Notes: a model not told the origin generated them from the letters alone. Shown: positions 43,273-52,217, counted from the stretch's first letter. The stretch is 64,000 nucleotides of DNA from Pelomonas sp. Root1237 (GCF_001425055.1 NZ_LMDK01000012.1:271337-335336), one strand, 5' to 3'. Program-made: numbers and translations.

Positions 43273-44474
43273 AACAAGCTCAGGTTGTCGAGCGTGGGCA
43301 GGGGCTCTGCTCGCGCTGGCGCCGGGGGCGGCACCTCGCTCGCATGCACGAGGTTGCCGATGCGCACGCCCATCAGCCGCAGACGCTTGTCGAACGTGAC
43401 GCGCTTGAGGCACAGGCCCACGGCATGGCGGATGTCGGCGGCACTGGTGATGGCGGCCTTCAGCGTCTGGTCGCGCGTGACGGTGACGAAGCCCTCGAAG
43501 CGCAGCTTGATGCCCACCGTCTTGCCAGCGTAGTGCTTGCGGGCGAGATCGCGCGACAGGCTTTCGCACAGCTCGTCCATGATGCCGCCGAGCAGGGCGC
43601 GGTCGTGCACGGCGTGCAGGTCGCGCTCGAAGGTGGTCTCGCGGCTGATGGACACGGGCTCACTGTGCGTGACGACGGGACGCGAATCGCGGCCATGCGA
43701 GGCGGCGTGCAGCCACTGGCCGTAGCTTTCGCCGAACTGCTCGACCAGCCAGGCCGGGTCGGCGGCGGCAATGTCGCCCACCGTCTCCAACCCCAACCTG
43801 ACGAGCTTTTCCCCCGCCTTGGGGCCGATGCCATTGATCTTGCGCACGCCCAGGGGCCAGACGCGTGTGGGGATGTCGTCCAGCGTCAGTACGCTGATGC
43901 CGTCGGGCTTGTCCAGCTCACTGGCGATCTTGGACAGCAGCTTGTTGGGTGTGACGCCGATGGAGCAGGTCAGGCCGGTGGCGCGACCCACCGAGTTCTT
44001 GATCTCGCGGGCCACCGCCTTCACGCCGCCCAGCGGGTCGTGGCCGACGGCGTCGCGCACGCCAGGCACGTCGCTCAGGTCGATGTAGATCTCGTCGATG
44101 CCACGGTCCTCGATGACCGGTGCGACTTCGGCGACGGCGGCCTTGAAGAGGCGCGAGTACTTGCGGTAGCTGTCGAAGTCGGCCGGCAGCAGGATGGCGT
44201 CGGGCGCGCGCAGGGCGGCTTTCATCAGGCCCATGGCCGAGAACACGCCGAGGTCCCGCGCGGCGTAGGTGGACGTCGTGACGACGCCGCGGCCGGTGTA
44301 GTCGCGCAGCTTGGAGTAGCGCCAGCTGCCGTCTTCCAGCTGCTGCGGCGCATCCGCCCGCCGGCCACCGATGACGACCGCCTGGCCCTTGAGCTGCGGA
44401 TAGCGCAGCAGCTCGACGGACGCATAGAAGGCGTCCATGTCGAGGTGGGCGATCCAGCGGTCGGGCTGTTGCAT
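43269..44474 (-). CDS. dinB: DNA polymerase IV (Y family)
   Basis: Translesion polymerase of 401 residues. The catalytic residues are in IAHLDMDAFYASVELLRYP (residues about 8-26) and RGIDEIYIDLSDV (near 109-121). A helix-hairpin-helix KINGIGPKAGEKLVRLGL follows near 200. The little-finger domain runs to about 365. There is no clear C-terminal clamp motif, but PTLDNLSLF at the very end resembles a beta-clamp-binding QLxLF-type peptide. I chose the ATG at 44474 since the upstream 65 codons are a shadow of the patatin promoter region. It overlaps the nuclease-helicase gene by four bases, suggesting a joint repair role. Confidence 0.95.
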   Translation of the reverse strand: MQQPDRWIAHLDMDAFYASVELLRYPQLKGQAVVIGGRRADAPQQLEDGSWRYSKLRDYTGRGVVTTSTYAARDLGVFSAMGLMKAALRAPDAILLPADFDSYRKYSRLFKAAVAEVAPVIEDRGIDEIYIDLSDVPGVRDAVGHDPLGGVKAVAREIKNSVGRATGLTCSIGVTPNKLLSKIASELDKPDGISVLTLDDIPTRVWPLGVRKINGIGPKAGEKLVRLGLETVGDIAAADPAWLVEQFGESYGQWLHAASHGRDSRPVVTHSEPVSISRETTFERDLHAVHDRALLGGIMDELCESLSRDLARKHYAGKTVGIKLRFEGFVTVTRDQTLKAAITSAADIRHAVGLCLKRVTFDKRLRLMGVRIGNLVHASEVPPPAPARAEPLPTLDNLSLF

Positions 44475-44553
44475 GGCCTGGATTGTCACTGGGAAAAAAG
44501 ACAGGGTCTGGCAGCATCGGCAGAATGCCCCGACCTTGATGGAAAGACGCTCC

Positions 44554-45936
44554 ATGCGCGCCCTGCTGCTGCTTTGCACCTGCCTGCTGCTGGCCGCCTG
44601 CGCCAGTGCCCCGATGAACCCGCCGCGCAACAAGCCGGTGGCCGTGCAGACCGTGCAGCGCGCACCCATGCCGCTGGATGCCGATACCGTCGTCGCGCTG
44701 AGTTTCTCGGGTGGTGGCCTGCGTGCGGCGGCGTTTTCCTACGGCGTGCTGGAGGGACTGCGCGAGCAGGCGTCGACGCCAGGGCGCACGCTGCTGGATG
44801 AGGTCAGCTTCATCACCAGCGTATCGGGTGGCTCGCTGACGTCGGCCTACTTCGGCCTGCACGGCGCCGAGGGCCTGCGTGAGTTCCGCGACAAGGTGCT
44901 GCTGCGCGACGGCGAAGCCAACCTGCGCTTCAGCCTGCTCAACCCCAACAACCTGCGGCGTCTGTTTGCCGGTGGCCTGAACGATCGCAGCGACTTCAAC
45001 GACTGGCTGGAGAACGATGTCTTCAAGGGCGCGACATTCGCCGACATGTTCAAGCGCTCGCGGCCCGTGGTGTGGATCAGCGCCAGCAATGTGCAGTACC
45101 GGCTGGCCTTTCCCTTCCATGAGCGTGCCTTCGATGCGCTGTGCAGTGACCTTGCGAGTTATCCGGTCTCCGAGGCGGTGGCGGCGTCGATGGCGGTGCC
45201 GCTGCTCTTCGCGCCTGTGGTGCTGGAGCGCTTTCCCGATGCCTGCCAGGTGCAAATGCCGCCGGGCCTGGCGGTGCGCCGGGACGAGCGCGACGACCAG
45301 TACCGGCTGCGGCTGGCGCTAGCGCGGTTGTTCCGCGACAACGCCGACCCCAAGGCGGGCCGCTATCTGAAGCTCGTCGACGGTGGACTGACCGACAACC
45401 TCGGCCTGGTGGCCATCCTGCAAAGCCGCGTGCTGCTGAACACGCCCTATGGCCCCATCCCCGAGCAGGACGCGGCGACGATGCGCCGCCTGCTTTTCAT
45501 CGTCGTCGATGCTGGCCAGGGCCCGAGCGCGGACTGGGCCCGCGAGGTGGCCGGCCCCTCGGGCATGGAGATCGCATCCGGCGCCGTCGACACGGCCATC
45601 GAGAGCACCATGCGCATGAGCTACGCGAGCTTTGTGCCCATGGTGCGCAATTGGGAGCGCGACCTGGTGACCTATCGCTGCAGTCTCAGCGACGAACGCA
45701 AGGCCGCGCTGCGGGCGCTGAACCCGGAATGGCATTGCGAGGACATCAAGTTCAGCGTCACCCAGATCAGCTTTGCTGATTTGCCCGAGACCGAGGAGCA
45801 GGCACTGAACGCGATTCCGACGCGGCTCAAGCTGCCCGCGGAGCAGATCGACAGGCTGATCAATGCTGGACGCCAGGCGACGGCCCAGGATGCCGGCGTG
45901 AAACGATTCTCGAAAGCCGTTCAGCGCGGCGACTGA
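44554..45936 (+). CDS. Patatin-like phospholipase, lipoprotein
   Basis: A 460-residue membrane-bound lipase. The signal ends with lipobox LAAC at about residues 12-15. The oxyanion-loop motif SFSGGGLRAAAFSYG is near residue 50, the nucleophile serine in SVSGGSLTSAYF (GXSXG variant SGGSL) near 90, and the catalytic Asp in KLVDGGLTDNLG near 275. Such enzymes hydrolyse membrane or host lipids. The start at 44554 is preceded by GGAAAG eight bases upstream. It is divergent from dinB across about 80 bases. Confidence 0.88.
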   Translation: MRALLLLCTCLLLAACASAPMNPPRNKPVAVQTVQRAPMPLDADTVVALSFSGGGLRAAAFSYGVLEGLREQASTPGRTLLDEVSFITSVSGGSLTSAYFGLHGAEGLREFRDKVLLRDGEANLRFSLLNPNNLRRLFAGGLNDRSDFNDWLENDVFKGATFADMFKRSRPVVWISASNVQYRLAFPFHERAFDALCSDLASYPVSEAVAASMAVPLLFAPVVLERFPDACQVQMPPGLAVRRDERDDQYRLRLALARLFRDNADPKAGRYLKLVDGGLTDNLGLVAILQSRVLLNTPYGPIPEQDAATMRRLLFIVVDAGQGPSADWAREVAGPSGMEIASGAVDTAIESTMRMSYASFVPMVRNWERDLVTYRCSLSDERKAALRALNPEWHCEDIKFSVTQISFADLPETEEQALNAIPTRLKLPAEQIDRLINAGRQATAQDAGVKRFSKAVQRGD

Positions 45937-46004
45937 TCGTTAACCGGATATCTGATCGGCATTGGGTGGCAATCTCCTGACGGGTCATTTCAGCGCAATG
46001 GCCT

Positions 46005-46131
46005 AACCCTAGGGTTTGCCGCATGTCGAGGGAATTTCCACCTTCAACCGTGGGGGCATTTCAAGGTTGCCTGCGGTGCTCGTCCTACTGGACCGTCCTA
46101 CAAGCGGCGAGGTGTTGGCATGGTTGATGCG
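46005..46131 (+). promoter_or_regulatory. Sigma-54 promoter with upstream palindrome (PEP-CTERM gene 2)
   Basis: TGGCATGGTTGATGC at 46116-46130 has GG and GC exactly ten bases apart as sigma-54 needs; only the T of TTGC is replaced (ATGC). About 100 bases upstream is the perfect palindrome AACCCT/AGGGTT (46005-46016), which shares the CCCTAG half with the inverted repeat before PEP-CTERM gene 1. This 275-base gap holds no gene. Confidence 0.65.
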
Positions 46132-46211
46132 CTAGGGATTGTGCGTCGCCCCAAAGCGTGTCGTTGCGTCAACAGGGCCTGCAAAACATTGCCCACACTG
46201 GAGACAAACAG

Positions 46212-46844
46212 ATGATCAAGAAGATGCTTGCCACGGCGGCTTTCGCCGGCCTGGCCCCGCTCTCGGCGCATGCCGCCTTGACGATGTTGACGGCGGCGGA
46301 TGGTTGGCCGCCTGCGGGCAGCAGCGGCCTGGAGACCGTGCAGTTCGCCGCTGTGGCGGCCAGCGGTGTGAAGGTCGCCGTCGGCGCCCATGCGTACAAG
46401 AACAGCGCCTTTCTGGCCAATGACGGCGTGCGTAACTTCCAGGCGCAAGGTGGCGTCTACCTGCCAGACGGCAAGAACTACGCGAACTGGAGCTTCGACT
46501 TCGCCTACGACATTCGGGGCTGCCAGGGCTGCAAGATCTGGCTGGGCATCGACACCGACAGCAGCGCCGCCGTCAGCTACACCGACATCGACCTGCTGAC
46601 CGCGGGCCTGCCGACGTTTTTGGGCGAGTCGTGGAACCTGGAGATGTCCTTCCTGACGACACCGGGCTTCAACTTCAACCCGTATGCGGCCAGCTCGACG
46701 GACTTCCGCCTCTTCGTCACCGATGCGGCCGGCGCCACCCTTGCGACCACCGACATCACCGTCAATGTGCCCGAGCCGGCGTCGATGGCCCTGGTGGGCA
46801 TCGCACTGGCAGGCTTGGCGGCAGGTCGCCGTCGCCGTGTCTGA
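46212..46844 (+). CDS. PEP-CTERM sorted secreted protein
   Basis: A 210-residue exported protein. The signal peptide ends AHA at about residue 21. A beta-rich body follows with CQGC near residue 97, which may form a disulfide. The tail has the PEP-CTERM layout: VPEPASMAL, hydrophobic VGIALAGLAAG and RRRRV. The likely fate is exosortase processing and export to the surface or matrix. GGAGA precedes the ATG at 46212. It is transcribed from a predicted sigma-54 promoter, as is the other PEP-CTERM gene at 39044, to which it shows little similarity outside the tail. A terminator follows at 46867. Confidence 0.9.
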   Translation: MIKKMLATAAFAGLAPLSAHAALTMLTAADGWPPAGSSGLETVQFAAVAASGVKVAVGAHAYKNSAFLANDGVRNFQAQGGVYLPDGKNYANWSFDFAYDIRGCQGCKIWLGIDTDSSAAVSYTDIDLLTAGLPTFLGESWNLEMSFLTTPGFNFNPYAASSTDFRLFVTDAAGATLATTDITVNVPEPASMALVGIALAGLAAGRRRRV

Positions 46845-46866
46845 TCTCTCGCAGGGAAAACGAAGC

Positions 46867-46890
46867 AGCGGCCCTCGGGCCGCTTTTTTT
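46867..46890 (+). terminator. Terminator of PEP-CTERM gene 2
   Basis: AGCGGCCC/GGGCCGCT around a 2-base loop, followed by seven T. Located 22 bases after the stop codon and shortly before the opposing aldo/keto reductase stop. Confidence 0.92.
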
Positions 46891-46909
46891 CATGTGACGT
46901 GAAAGCGGC

Positions 46910-47890
46910 TCACCACAGGCCGTGCACCTGCGGTGCAATGCGGCGCTGGTAGAGGTCGGCCAGCGACTGCATCAGCGGCGCAGGCAGGGCATCGAGGTCG
47001 GCGGCGCTGACGTTCTCATCCACCTGCGCGGGCGTGCGGCCGCCGGGGATGGCGGTCGTGATGGCTTCGTTCATCAGGATCCATCGCAACGCGAGGCGGG
47101 CCATGCTGATGCCAGGCGGCAGCAGCGCACGCAGCTCTTCGACGGCGGCCAGGCCCTGTTCATAGTCGACGCCCGAGAAGGTCTCGCCCTTGTCGAAGGC
47201 CTCGCCCTGGCGGTTGAAGCCACGGTGGTCGTCTGCACCGAAGCGGCTGTCGCGCGTGAACTTGCCGCTCAGCATGCCGCTGGACAGTGGCAGCCGCGCC
47301 AGCACGCCAACCTGCGCTGCCTGGGCCGCAGGCAGGAAGGCTTCGGCGGGCCGCTGGCGGAACAGGTTGTAGATGATCTGCACCGACTGCACGCCAGGGA
47401 ACTTGAGCGCCGCGAGGGCCTCGTCGATGCGCTCGACGCTGACGCCGTAGTGCCGTAGCTTGCCCTCGCGCACCAGGTCGTCGAGCGCGCCGAAGACCTC
47501 GGGCATGGCGTAGACGGCGCTGGGCGGGCAGTGCAGCTGCAGCAGGTCCAGGCTGTCGGTCCCGAGGTTCTGCAGGCTGCGCTCGATGAAGGGCCGCAGA
47601 TCGCGGTAGCCCTCGGCGATGTGCGGGTTCAGGCGCCGACCGGCCTTGGTGGCGATGTAGAAGGCTTCACCGGGGCGCTCGCGCTTGAGGCGGGCCAGCA
47701 GGCGCTCGCTGTGGCCATCGCCGTAGACGTCGGCGGTGTCGAAGAAGTTCACACCGCGGTCCAGCGCCCGATGCAGGGCCGCCATCGCGGCGCTGTCGTC
47801 CGTATGGCCCCAGGTGCCGCCGATGGCCCAGGCGCCGAAGCCGATGGCAGAGATGTTCCAGCCAGTGCGGCCGAGGGAGCGGTAGATCAT
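46910..47890 (-). CDS. Aldo/keto reductase
   Basis: A 326-residue NADPH-dependent oxidoreductase with a TIM-barrel fold. The catalytic tetrad is visible: Asp and Tyr in FFDTADVYGDGHSE at about 50-63, Lys in YIATKAGR near 81, and His in LDLLQLHCPP near 116. The cofactor-binding end includes ALRWILMNEAITTAIPGGRT near 280. The substrate is unknown. It starts at the ATG 47890. It lies downstream of phoH on the minus strand but with an 82-base gap, so cotranscription is uncertain. Confidence 0.9.
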   Translation of the reverse strand: MIYRSLGRTGWNISAIGFGAWAIGGTWGHTDDSAAMAALHRALDRGVNFFDTADVYGDGHSERLLARLKRERPGEAFYIATKAGRRLNPHIAEGYRDLRPFIERSLQNLGTDSLDLLQLHCPPSAVYAMPEVFGALDDLVREGKLRHYGVSVERIDEALAALKFPGVQSVQIIYNLFRQRPAEAFLPAAQAAQVGVLARLPLSSGMLSGKFTRDSRFGADDHRGFNRQGEAFDKGETFSGVDYEQGLAAVEELRALLPPGISMARLALRWILMNEAITTAIPGGRTPAQVDENVSAADLDALPAPLMQSLADLYQRRIAPQVHGLW

Positions 47891-47972
47891 GGGAATGCCA
47901 GACAGTGGATGCGAAATGGTATCGCAACCATTTGATGGGAAAGAAACGGCCCCACGAAGGGGCCGCATCGGT

Positions 47973-49640
47973 TCAAAGAACTTCGGAAGCGAAATCCGCC
48001 AACCGCGAGCGCTCGCCGCGGGCCAGCGTCACGTGGCCGCTGTGGGCCCAGCCCTTGAAGCGGTCGACCGCAAACGTCAGGCCTGAGCTGCCTTCGGTCA
48101 GGTAGGGCGTGTCGATCTGCGCCAGGTTGCCCAGGCAGACGATTTTGGTGCCCGGTCCGGCGCGCGTGATCAAGGTCTTCATCTGTTTGGGCGTCAGGTT
48201 CTGGGCCTCGTCGATGATGACGAACTTGTTCAAGAAGGTGCGCCCACGCATGAAGTTCAGGCTTTTGATCTTGATCTTGCTGCGCACCAGGTCATTGGTG
48301 GCGGCACGGCCCCATTCGCCGGCGGTGGAGCCACCCTTGGCCAGCACCTCGAGGTTGTCGTCCAGGGCGCCCATCCAGGGGCCCATCTTTTCTTCCTCGG
48401 TGCCCGGCAGGAAGCCGATGTCCTCGCCCACGGGCACGGTCACGCGGGTGACGATGATCTCGCTGTAGCGGCGGTCATCGAAAACCTGGGCGAGCGCGGC
48501 GGCCAGCGTCATCAGCGTCTTGCCGGTGCCGGCGGTGCCGGTCAGCGTGATGAAGTCGCATTCCGGGTCCATCAGCAGGTTCAGCGCGAAGTTCTGCTCG
48601 CGGTTGCGCGACGTCACGCCCCAGACGGCGTGCTTCTGATTGCCGTAGTCCTTCAGCGTGCGCAGCACGGCCGTCTTGCCGGTGATCTCGGTGACCTTGG
48701 CGTACAGGGGCGTCTCGCCGGGCGCCTCCAGGTAGACCAGCTCGTTGATCAGCAGCGTGGGCACGAGCGGGCCGCTGATGCGGTAGTAGGTCGTGCCGCC
48801 CTGCTGCCAGCTCTCCATGGTCTTGCCATGGCGGTCCCAGAAATCCGAGGGCAGCGCCTGGACGCCGGTGTAGAGCAGGTCGGAGTCTTCCAGCGTCTTG
48901 TCGTTGCGGTAGTCCTCCGCCGGCAGGCCCAGGGCGCGGGCCTTGATGCGCATGTTGATGTCCTTGGACACCAGCACCACTTCCCGGCCTGGGTGCAGGC
49001 CTTTCAGCGCCTGGACGACGCCCAGGATCTGGTTGTCCGCCTTGCCCTGGGGCAGGCCTTGCGGCAGCGGCGCATCGATCAGCTCGGTCTGGAAGAAGAG
49101 CTTGCCTTCGGCTTCGCGGTGGCCCGTGCCGGCCAGGGCCAGGCCCTTGGCCATCTCCTCGATGCCGCTGGTCTTCAGGCTGGCGGCGAGCTGGTCCAGT
49201 TCGCGGCTGACCTGGCGCACGTTGCGGGCGACCTCGGTCATGCCCTTCTTGTGGCCGTCCAGCTCCTCGAGCGTGATCATGGGCAGGAAGACGTCGTGCT
49301 CCTCGAAGCGGAACAGCGACATCGGGTCGTGCATCAGCACATTGGTGTCGAGCACGAAGAGCTTGGCGGCGCCGGCGGGTTTTCGCGTGCGTTTGGGCGC
49401 GGCGGCTCTGGCCGGCGCCTTGCTGGCTGTTTTTATGGGCAGTCCCGGCCTGGCGGCAGCGGGGCTGGAGGTGGGGGTGGGAAGCCGCAGCACTTCGGCT
49501 GTCGGCACCGCGACCGGAGCGGCGGCGGGCGCGACGACGACGGGAGGCGTCGCGCGAGGTTTGCTGGGGGTCAGAGTGGCCGAATAAGCAGAGGCATCGA
49601 GGCGGCTGGCGCGTTGTGCAGGAGGCTTAGGCAGTGGCAT
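47973..49640 (-). CDS. PIN-PhoH family RNA-processing ATPase
   Basis: A 555-residue protein. After a Pro/Ala-rich, low-complexity N-terminus (about 1-90) comes a PIN nuclease domain (LFVLDTNVLMHDP, then FLPMITLEELDGH, later KADNQILGV and VVLVSKDINMRIKA). The PhoH ATPase domain follows: Walker A LTGTAGTGKTLMTLAAAL near 365 and Walker B KFVIIDEAQNLTPKQMKTLI near 470. This is the PhoH2-type architecture, which unwinds and cleaves RNA. Despite the name no link to the pst-pho genes is seen. The start at ATG 49640 lacks a strong ribosome site; it lies about 196 bases after the bcp stop. Confidence 0.9.
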   Translation of the reverse strand: MPLPKPPAQRASRLDASAYSATLTPSKPRATPPVVVAPAAAPVAVPTAEVLRLPTPTSSPAAARPGLPIKTASKAPARAAAPKRTRKPAGAAKLFVLDTNVLMHDPMSLFRFEEHDVFLPMITLEELDGHKKGMTEVARNVRQVSRELDQLAASLKTSGIEEMAKGLALAGTGHREAEGKLFFQTELIDAPLPQGLPQGKADNQILGVVQALKGLHPGREVVLVSKDINMRIKARALGLPAEDYRNDKTLEDSDLLYTGVQALPSDFWDRHGKTMESWQQGGTTYYRISGPLVPTLLINELVYLEAPGETPLYAKVTEITGKTAVLRTLKDYGNQKHAVWGVTSRNREQNFALNLLMDPECDFITLTGTAGTGKTLMTLAAALAQVFDDRRYSEIIVTRVTVPVGEDIGFLPGTEEEKMGPWMGALDDNLEVLAKGGSTAGEWGRAATNDLVRSKIKIKSLNFMRGRTFLNKFVIIDEAQNLTPKQMKTLITRAGPGTKIVCLGNLAQIDTPYLTEGSSGLTFAVDRFKGWAHSGHVTLARGERSRLADFASEVL

Positions 49641-49692
49641 TTACGGCGGATGGGCGACAAGTGAACCCCACGCGATCCAGGCTCCAGAAAGC

Positions 49693-49720
49693 AAAAAGCC
49701 GCACAGGATGAGTGCGGCTT
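49693..49720 (-). terminator. Terminator of bcp
   Basis: AAGCCGCAC/GTGCGGCTT around a 7-base loop. Read on the minus strand it is followed by TTTGC (five T in all at the stem end). It separates bcp from phoH. Confidence 0.75.
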
Positions 49721-49836
49721 TGCAGTCTGTGACAAGGATTCGACCCGGGGCATGAGCTGATTATGCACATACCGCGGGGGCCCGCGATGTCAGCAAACAA
49801 CGCGTTTTTCGCGCGTCATGTGGCGCCTTGTGCGGC

Positions 49837-50316
49837 TTAGGCGGCTTCCTTCTTGAGGCCCTTCACGGCCTTCAGCACCTCGTCGACGTGGCCGGCGACC
49901 TTGATGCCGCGCCATTCGCCCACCAGGATGCCGTTCGGGGCGATCAGGAAGGTCGAGCGCTCGATGCCCTTGACCTTCTTGCCGTACATGATCTTGTTCT
50001 TGACCACGCCGAACATGTGGCAGAGCTTTTCTTCCGTGTCGGCGATCAGCTCGAAGGGCAGCTCCAGGGCCTGCTTGAACTTCTCGTGCGAGGCCATGTT
50101 GTCGCGCGAAACACCGAGCACCACCGCGCCGGCCTTCACGAAGTCCTTGTGGCGGTCGCGGAATTGCATCGCCTCGGTGGTACAACCGGGCGTGTTGTCC
50201 TTCGGGTAGAAATACAGCACGACCGACTTGCCCAGGAAGGCATTGGCAGTGAACTTCACGCCGCCGGTGGCTTGAGCCTCAATTTCCGGCAGGGGTTTGT
50301 TGAGCGCAGGCGTCAT
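49837..50316 (-). CDS. bcp: Peroxiredoxin, Bcp/PrxQ family
   Basis: Thiol peroxidase of 159 residues that reduces hydrogen and organic peroxides in the cytosol. The peroxidatic Cys is in KDNTPGCTTEAMQFRDRH near residue 45, with the usual FYPKD before it. The position five residues later, Cys in the E. coli protein, is Met here. The only other cysteine is in EEKLCHMFGV near residue 98, so recycling must use that Cys or an outside thiol. The start is ATG 50316. A terminator follows. Trx1 encoded at 11882 would be a natural reductant. Confidence 0.92.
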   Translation of the reverse strand: MTPALNKPLPEIEAQATGGVKFTANAFLGKSVVLYFYPKDNTPGCTTEAMQFRDRHKDFVKAGAVVLGVSRDNMASHEKFKQALELPFELIADTEEKLCHMFGVVKNKIMYGKKVKGIERSTFLIAPNGILVGEWRGIKVAGHVDEVLKAVKGLKKEAA

Positions 50317-50432
50317 TGGGGGGTGCAGCAGGAGTTGTGCTCACGGGGTCCCCGGTTCGTGATCGCTCTGTGAAGCCTTTCACAAAAACAATCTACGCGG
50401 GCGCCCGCAAGCAATAGCCCGTGATTATAAAG

Positions 50433-50459
50433 CCTCCCCGGTCTCCCGACCGGCGGAGG
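50433..50459 (-). terminator. Likely terminator of the Mth938-like gene
   Basis: An interrupted stem CCTCC..CGGTC/GACCG..GGAGG around TCCC, directly after the stop codon. On the minus strand it is followed by CTTTATAATC rather than a pure T run. Confidence 0.45.
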
Positions 50460-50834
50460 TCATCCCTCAATGAGCAATGCTGCCAGAACGTTGCGGCCTT
50501 CACTGGCAAGCACGTTGTAAGTGCGGCAAGCGGCTGCGTTGTCCATGACTTCGAAGCCGATGCGCGCTTCAACCAGCCCACGCCACAGGGCCGGGCTCGG
50601 GAAACGCAACCGGGCGCCGCTGCCGAAGACGACCAGTTCGGGGTTCAAGGCCTTGATCGCTTCGAAATGTGCAGGCTGAAGTTCCTCGAAGCGCGAAGGC
50701 GCCCAGGCAGCCACGTCGCCTTTCCAGGGGACCAGGACACTCGCCGTGTGCGGCCGGCCGTTGACCCAGACCCCCTGGGCGTCATGGCGCGAAATGCTGT
50801 TGCCGCCTTGCGGCTCGTCAAGCTGGAACTTCAT
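50460..50834 (-). CDS. Mth938-like domain protein
   Basis: A 124-residue protein of the Mth938/NDUFAF3-like family. It shows ISRHDAQGVWVNGRPHTASV at about 14-33, VLVPWKGDVAAWAPSRFEEL and LNPELVVFGSGARLRFPSPA near 70-89, ending RNVLAALLIEG. In mitochondria the relative assists complex I assembly; the bacterial role is unproven. The start at ATG 50834 was chosen because the 53 upstream codons overlap the alaA promoter region. It is divergent from alaA with 133 bases between. Confidence 0.85.
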   Translation of the reverse strand: MKFQLDEPQGGNSISRHDAQGVWVNGRPHTASVLVPWKGDVAAWAPSRFEELQPAHFEAIKALNPELVVFGSGARLRFPSPALWRGLVEARIGFEVMDNAAACRTYNVLASEGRNVLAALLIEG

Positions 50835-50967
50835 CGGGAAAAGGTGCGAAAAGCCGGGCGCGAGTGTCGCGCAGAACGGCAGGCCGCATGCCCGGGCCTT
50901 GCTTAAACTCCAAGATCCCCCTTTTTGCACCTTCTTGCACTGCAGCATTGCTGCGCCGGAGCCCCTT

Positions 50968-52194
50968 TTGAAGCCCATCGCCAAGTCCAGCAAGCTCGCC
51001 AGCGTCAGCTATGACATCCGCGGCCCCGTGCTGGACAAGGCGCGCCAGATGGAGGAAGAGGGCCAGAAGATCATCAAGCTGAACATCGGCAACACGGCGG
51101 TGTTCGGCCTGACGCCGCCGGACGAGATCGTGCAGGACATGATCCGCAACCTCGGCGACGCCGGCGGCTACACCGACAGCAAGGGCCTGTTCGCGCCGCG
51201 CAAGGCGGTGGTGCACTACACGCAGCAGCAGGGCGTCAAGGGCGTGACGGTGGACGATGTCTACCTGGGCAACGGCGCCTCCGAGCTGATCCAGATGGCG
51301 ATCAACGCCCTGGTCAACGATGGTGACGAGATCCTGATCCCGGCGCCCGATTTCCCGCTCTACACCGCCGTCGTCGGCTTGTCGGGCGGCAGGCCGGTGC
51401 ACTACCGCTGTGACGAGGGCGCCGGCTGGCTGCCCGACCTGGCCGACATCGAGGCCAAGATCAGCCCGCGCACCCGCGGCATCATGGTCTGCAACCCGAA
51501 CAATCCGACCGGCGCGCTGTACCCGGACGACCTGCTGCTGGGCATCATCGAACTGGCCCGCAAGTACCAACTCGTCATCTTTGCCGACGAGATCTACGAC
51601 AAGACGCTGTACGACGGCAACACCCATACCGCCATGGCGTCCCTGGCCGACGACGTGCTCTTCATCACCTTCAACGGCCTGTCCAAGAACTACCGTGCCT
51701 GCGGCTACCGTGCCGGCTGGATGATCGTCAGCGGCGAGAAGCGCCATGCCCGCGACTACATCGAGGGCCTGAACATGCTGGCGTCCCTCCGCCTGTGCTC
51801 CAACACGCCGGGTCAATTGGCGATCCAGACGGCCCTGGGCGGCTACCAAAGCATCAAGGACCTGGTCGCGCCGACCGGGCGCCTGTGCCACCAGCGCGAC
51901 CTGGCCTATGAGCTGCTGACGCAGATCCCGGGCGTCAGCGTCGTCAAGCCCAAAGCGGCCCTCTACATGTTCCCGAGGCTGGACCCCAAGGTCTATCCAA
52001 TAGCCGACGACCAGCAGTTCGCCTACGAGCTGCTCGCCGAGGAGAAGGTGCTGATCGTCCAGGGCACCGGTTTCAATTGGCCCGAGCATGACCACTTCCG
52101 CCTCGTCTTTTTGCCCAATGTGGATGATCTGCGTGAGGCCATTGGCCGCATCGACCGTTTCCTGGCCGGCTACCGCCGCCGCCACACTTCCTGA
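50968..52194 (+). CDS. alaA: Alanine/glutamate-pyruvate aminotransferase AlaA
   Basis: PLP aminotransferase of 408 residues that makes alanine from pyruvate and glutamate. The N-terminus SYDIRGPVLDKARQMEEEG, the VCNPNNPTGALYP motif near 175, FADEIYDKTLYDG near 205 and the PLP lysine in FNGLSKNYRACGYRAGW near 238 match the AlaA (YfbQ) group closely. The start is a TTG at 50968 with GGAG six to seven bases upstream; no in-frame ATG fits. It is followed 23 bases later by hom, giving an amino-acid operon alaA-hom-thrC. Confidence 0.93.
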   Translation: MKPIAKSSKLASVSYDIRGPVLDKARQMEEEGQKIIKLNIGNTAVFGLTPPDEIVQDMIRNLGDAGGYTDSKGLFAPRKAVVHYTQQQGVKGVTVDDVYLGNGASELIQMAINALVNDGDEILIPAPDFPLYTAVVGLSGGRPVHYRCDEGAGWLPDLADIEAKISPRTRGIMVCNPNNPTGALYPDDLLLGIIELARKYQLVIFADEIYDKTLYDGNTHTAMASLADDVLFITFNGLSKNYRACGYRAGWMIVSGEKRHARDYIEGLNMLASLRLCSNTPGQLAIQTALGGYQSIKDLVAPTGRLCHQRDLAYELLTQIPGVSVVKPKAALYMFPRLDPKVYPIADDQQFAYELLAEEKVLIVQGTGFNWPEHDHFRLVFLPNVDDLREAIGRIDRFLAGYRRRHTS

Positions 52195-52217
52195 TTTCCT
52201 GTCCTGAGAGCCCTGCG

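Noticed and set aside
43273..43569. N-terminal extension of the nuclease-helicase gene
   Set aside because: These 99 codons lie fully inside dinB in another frame and read as Arg/His-rich shadow sequence.
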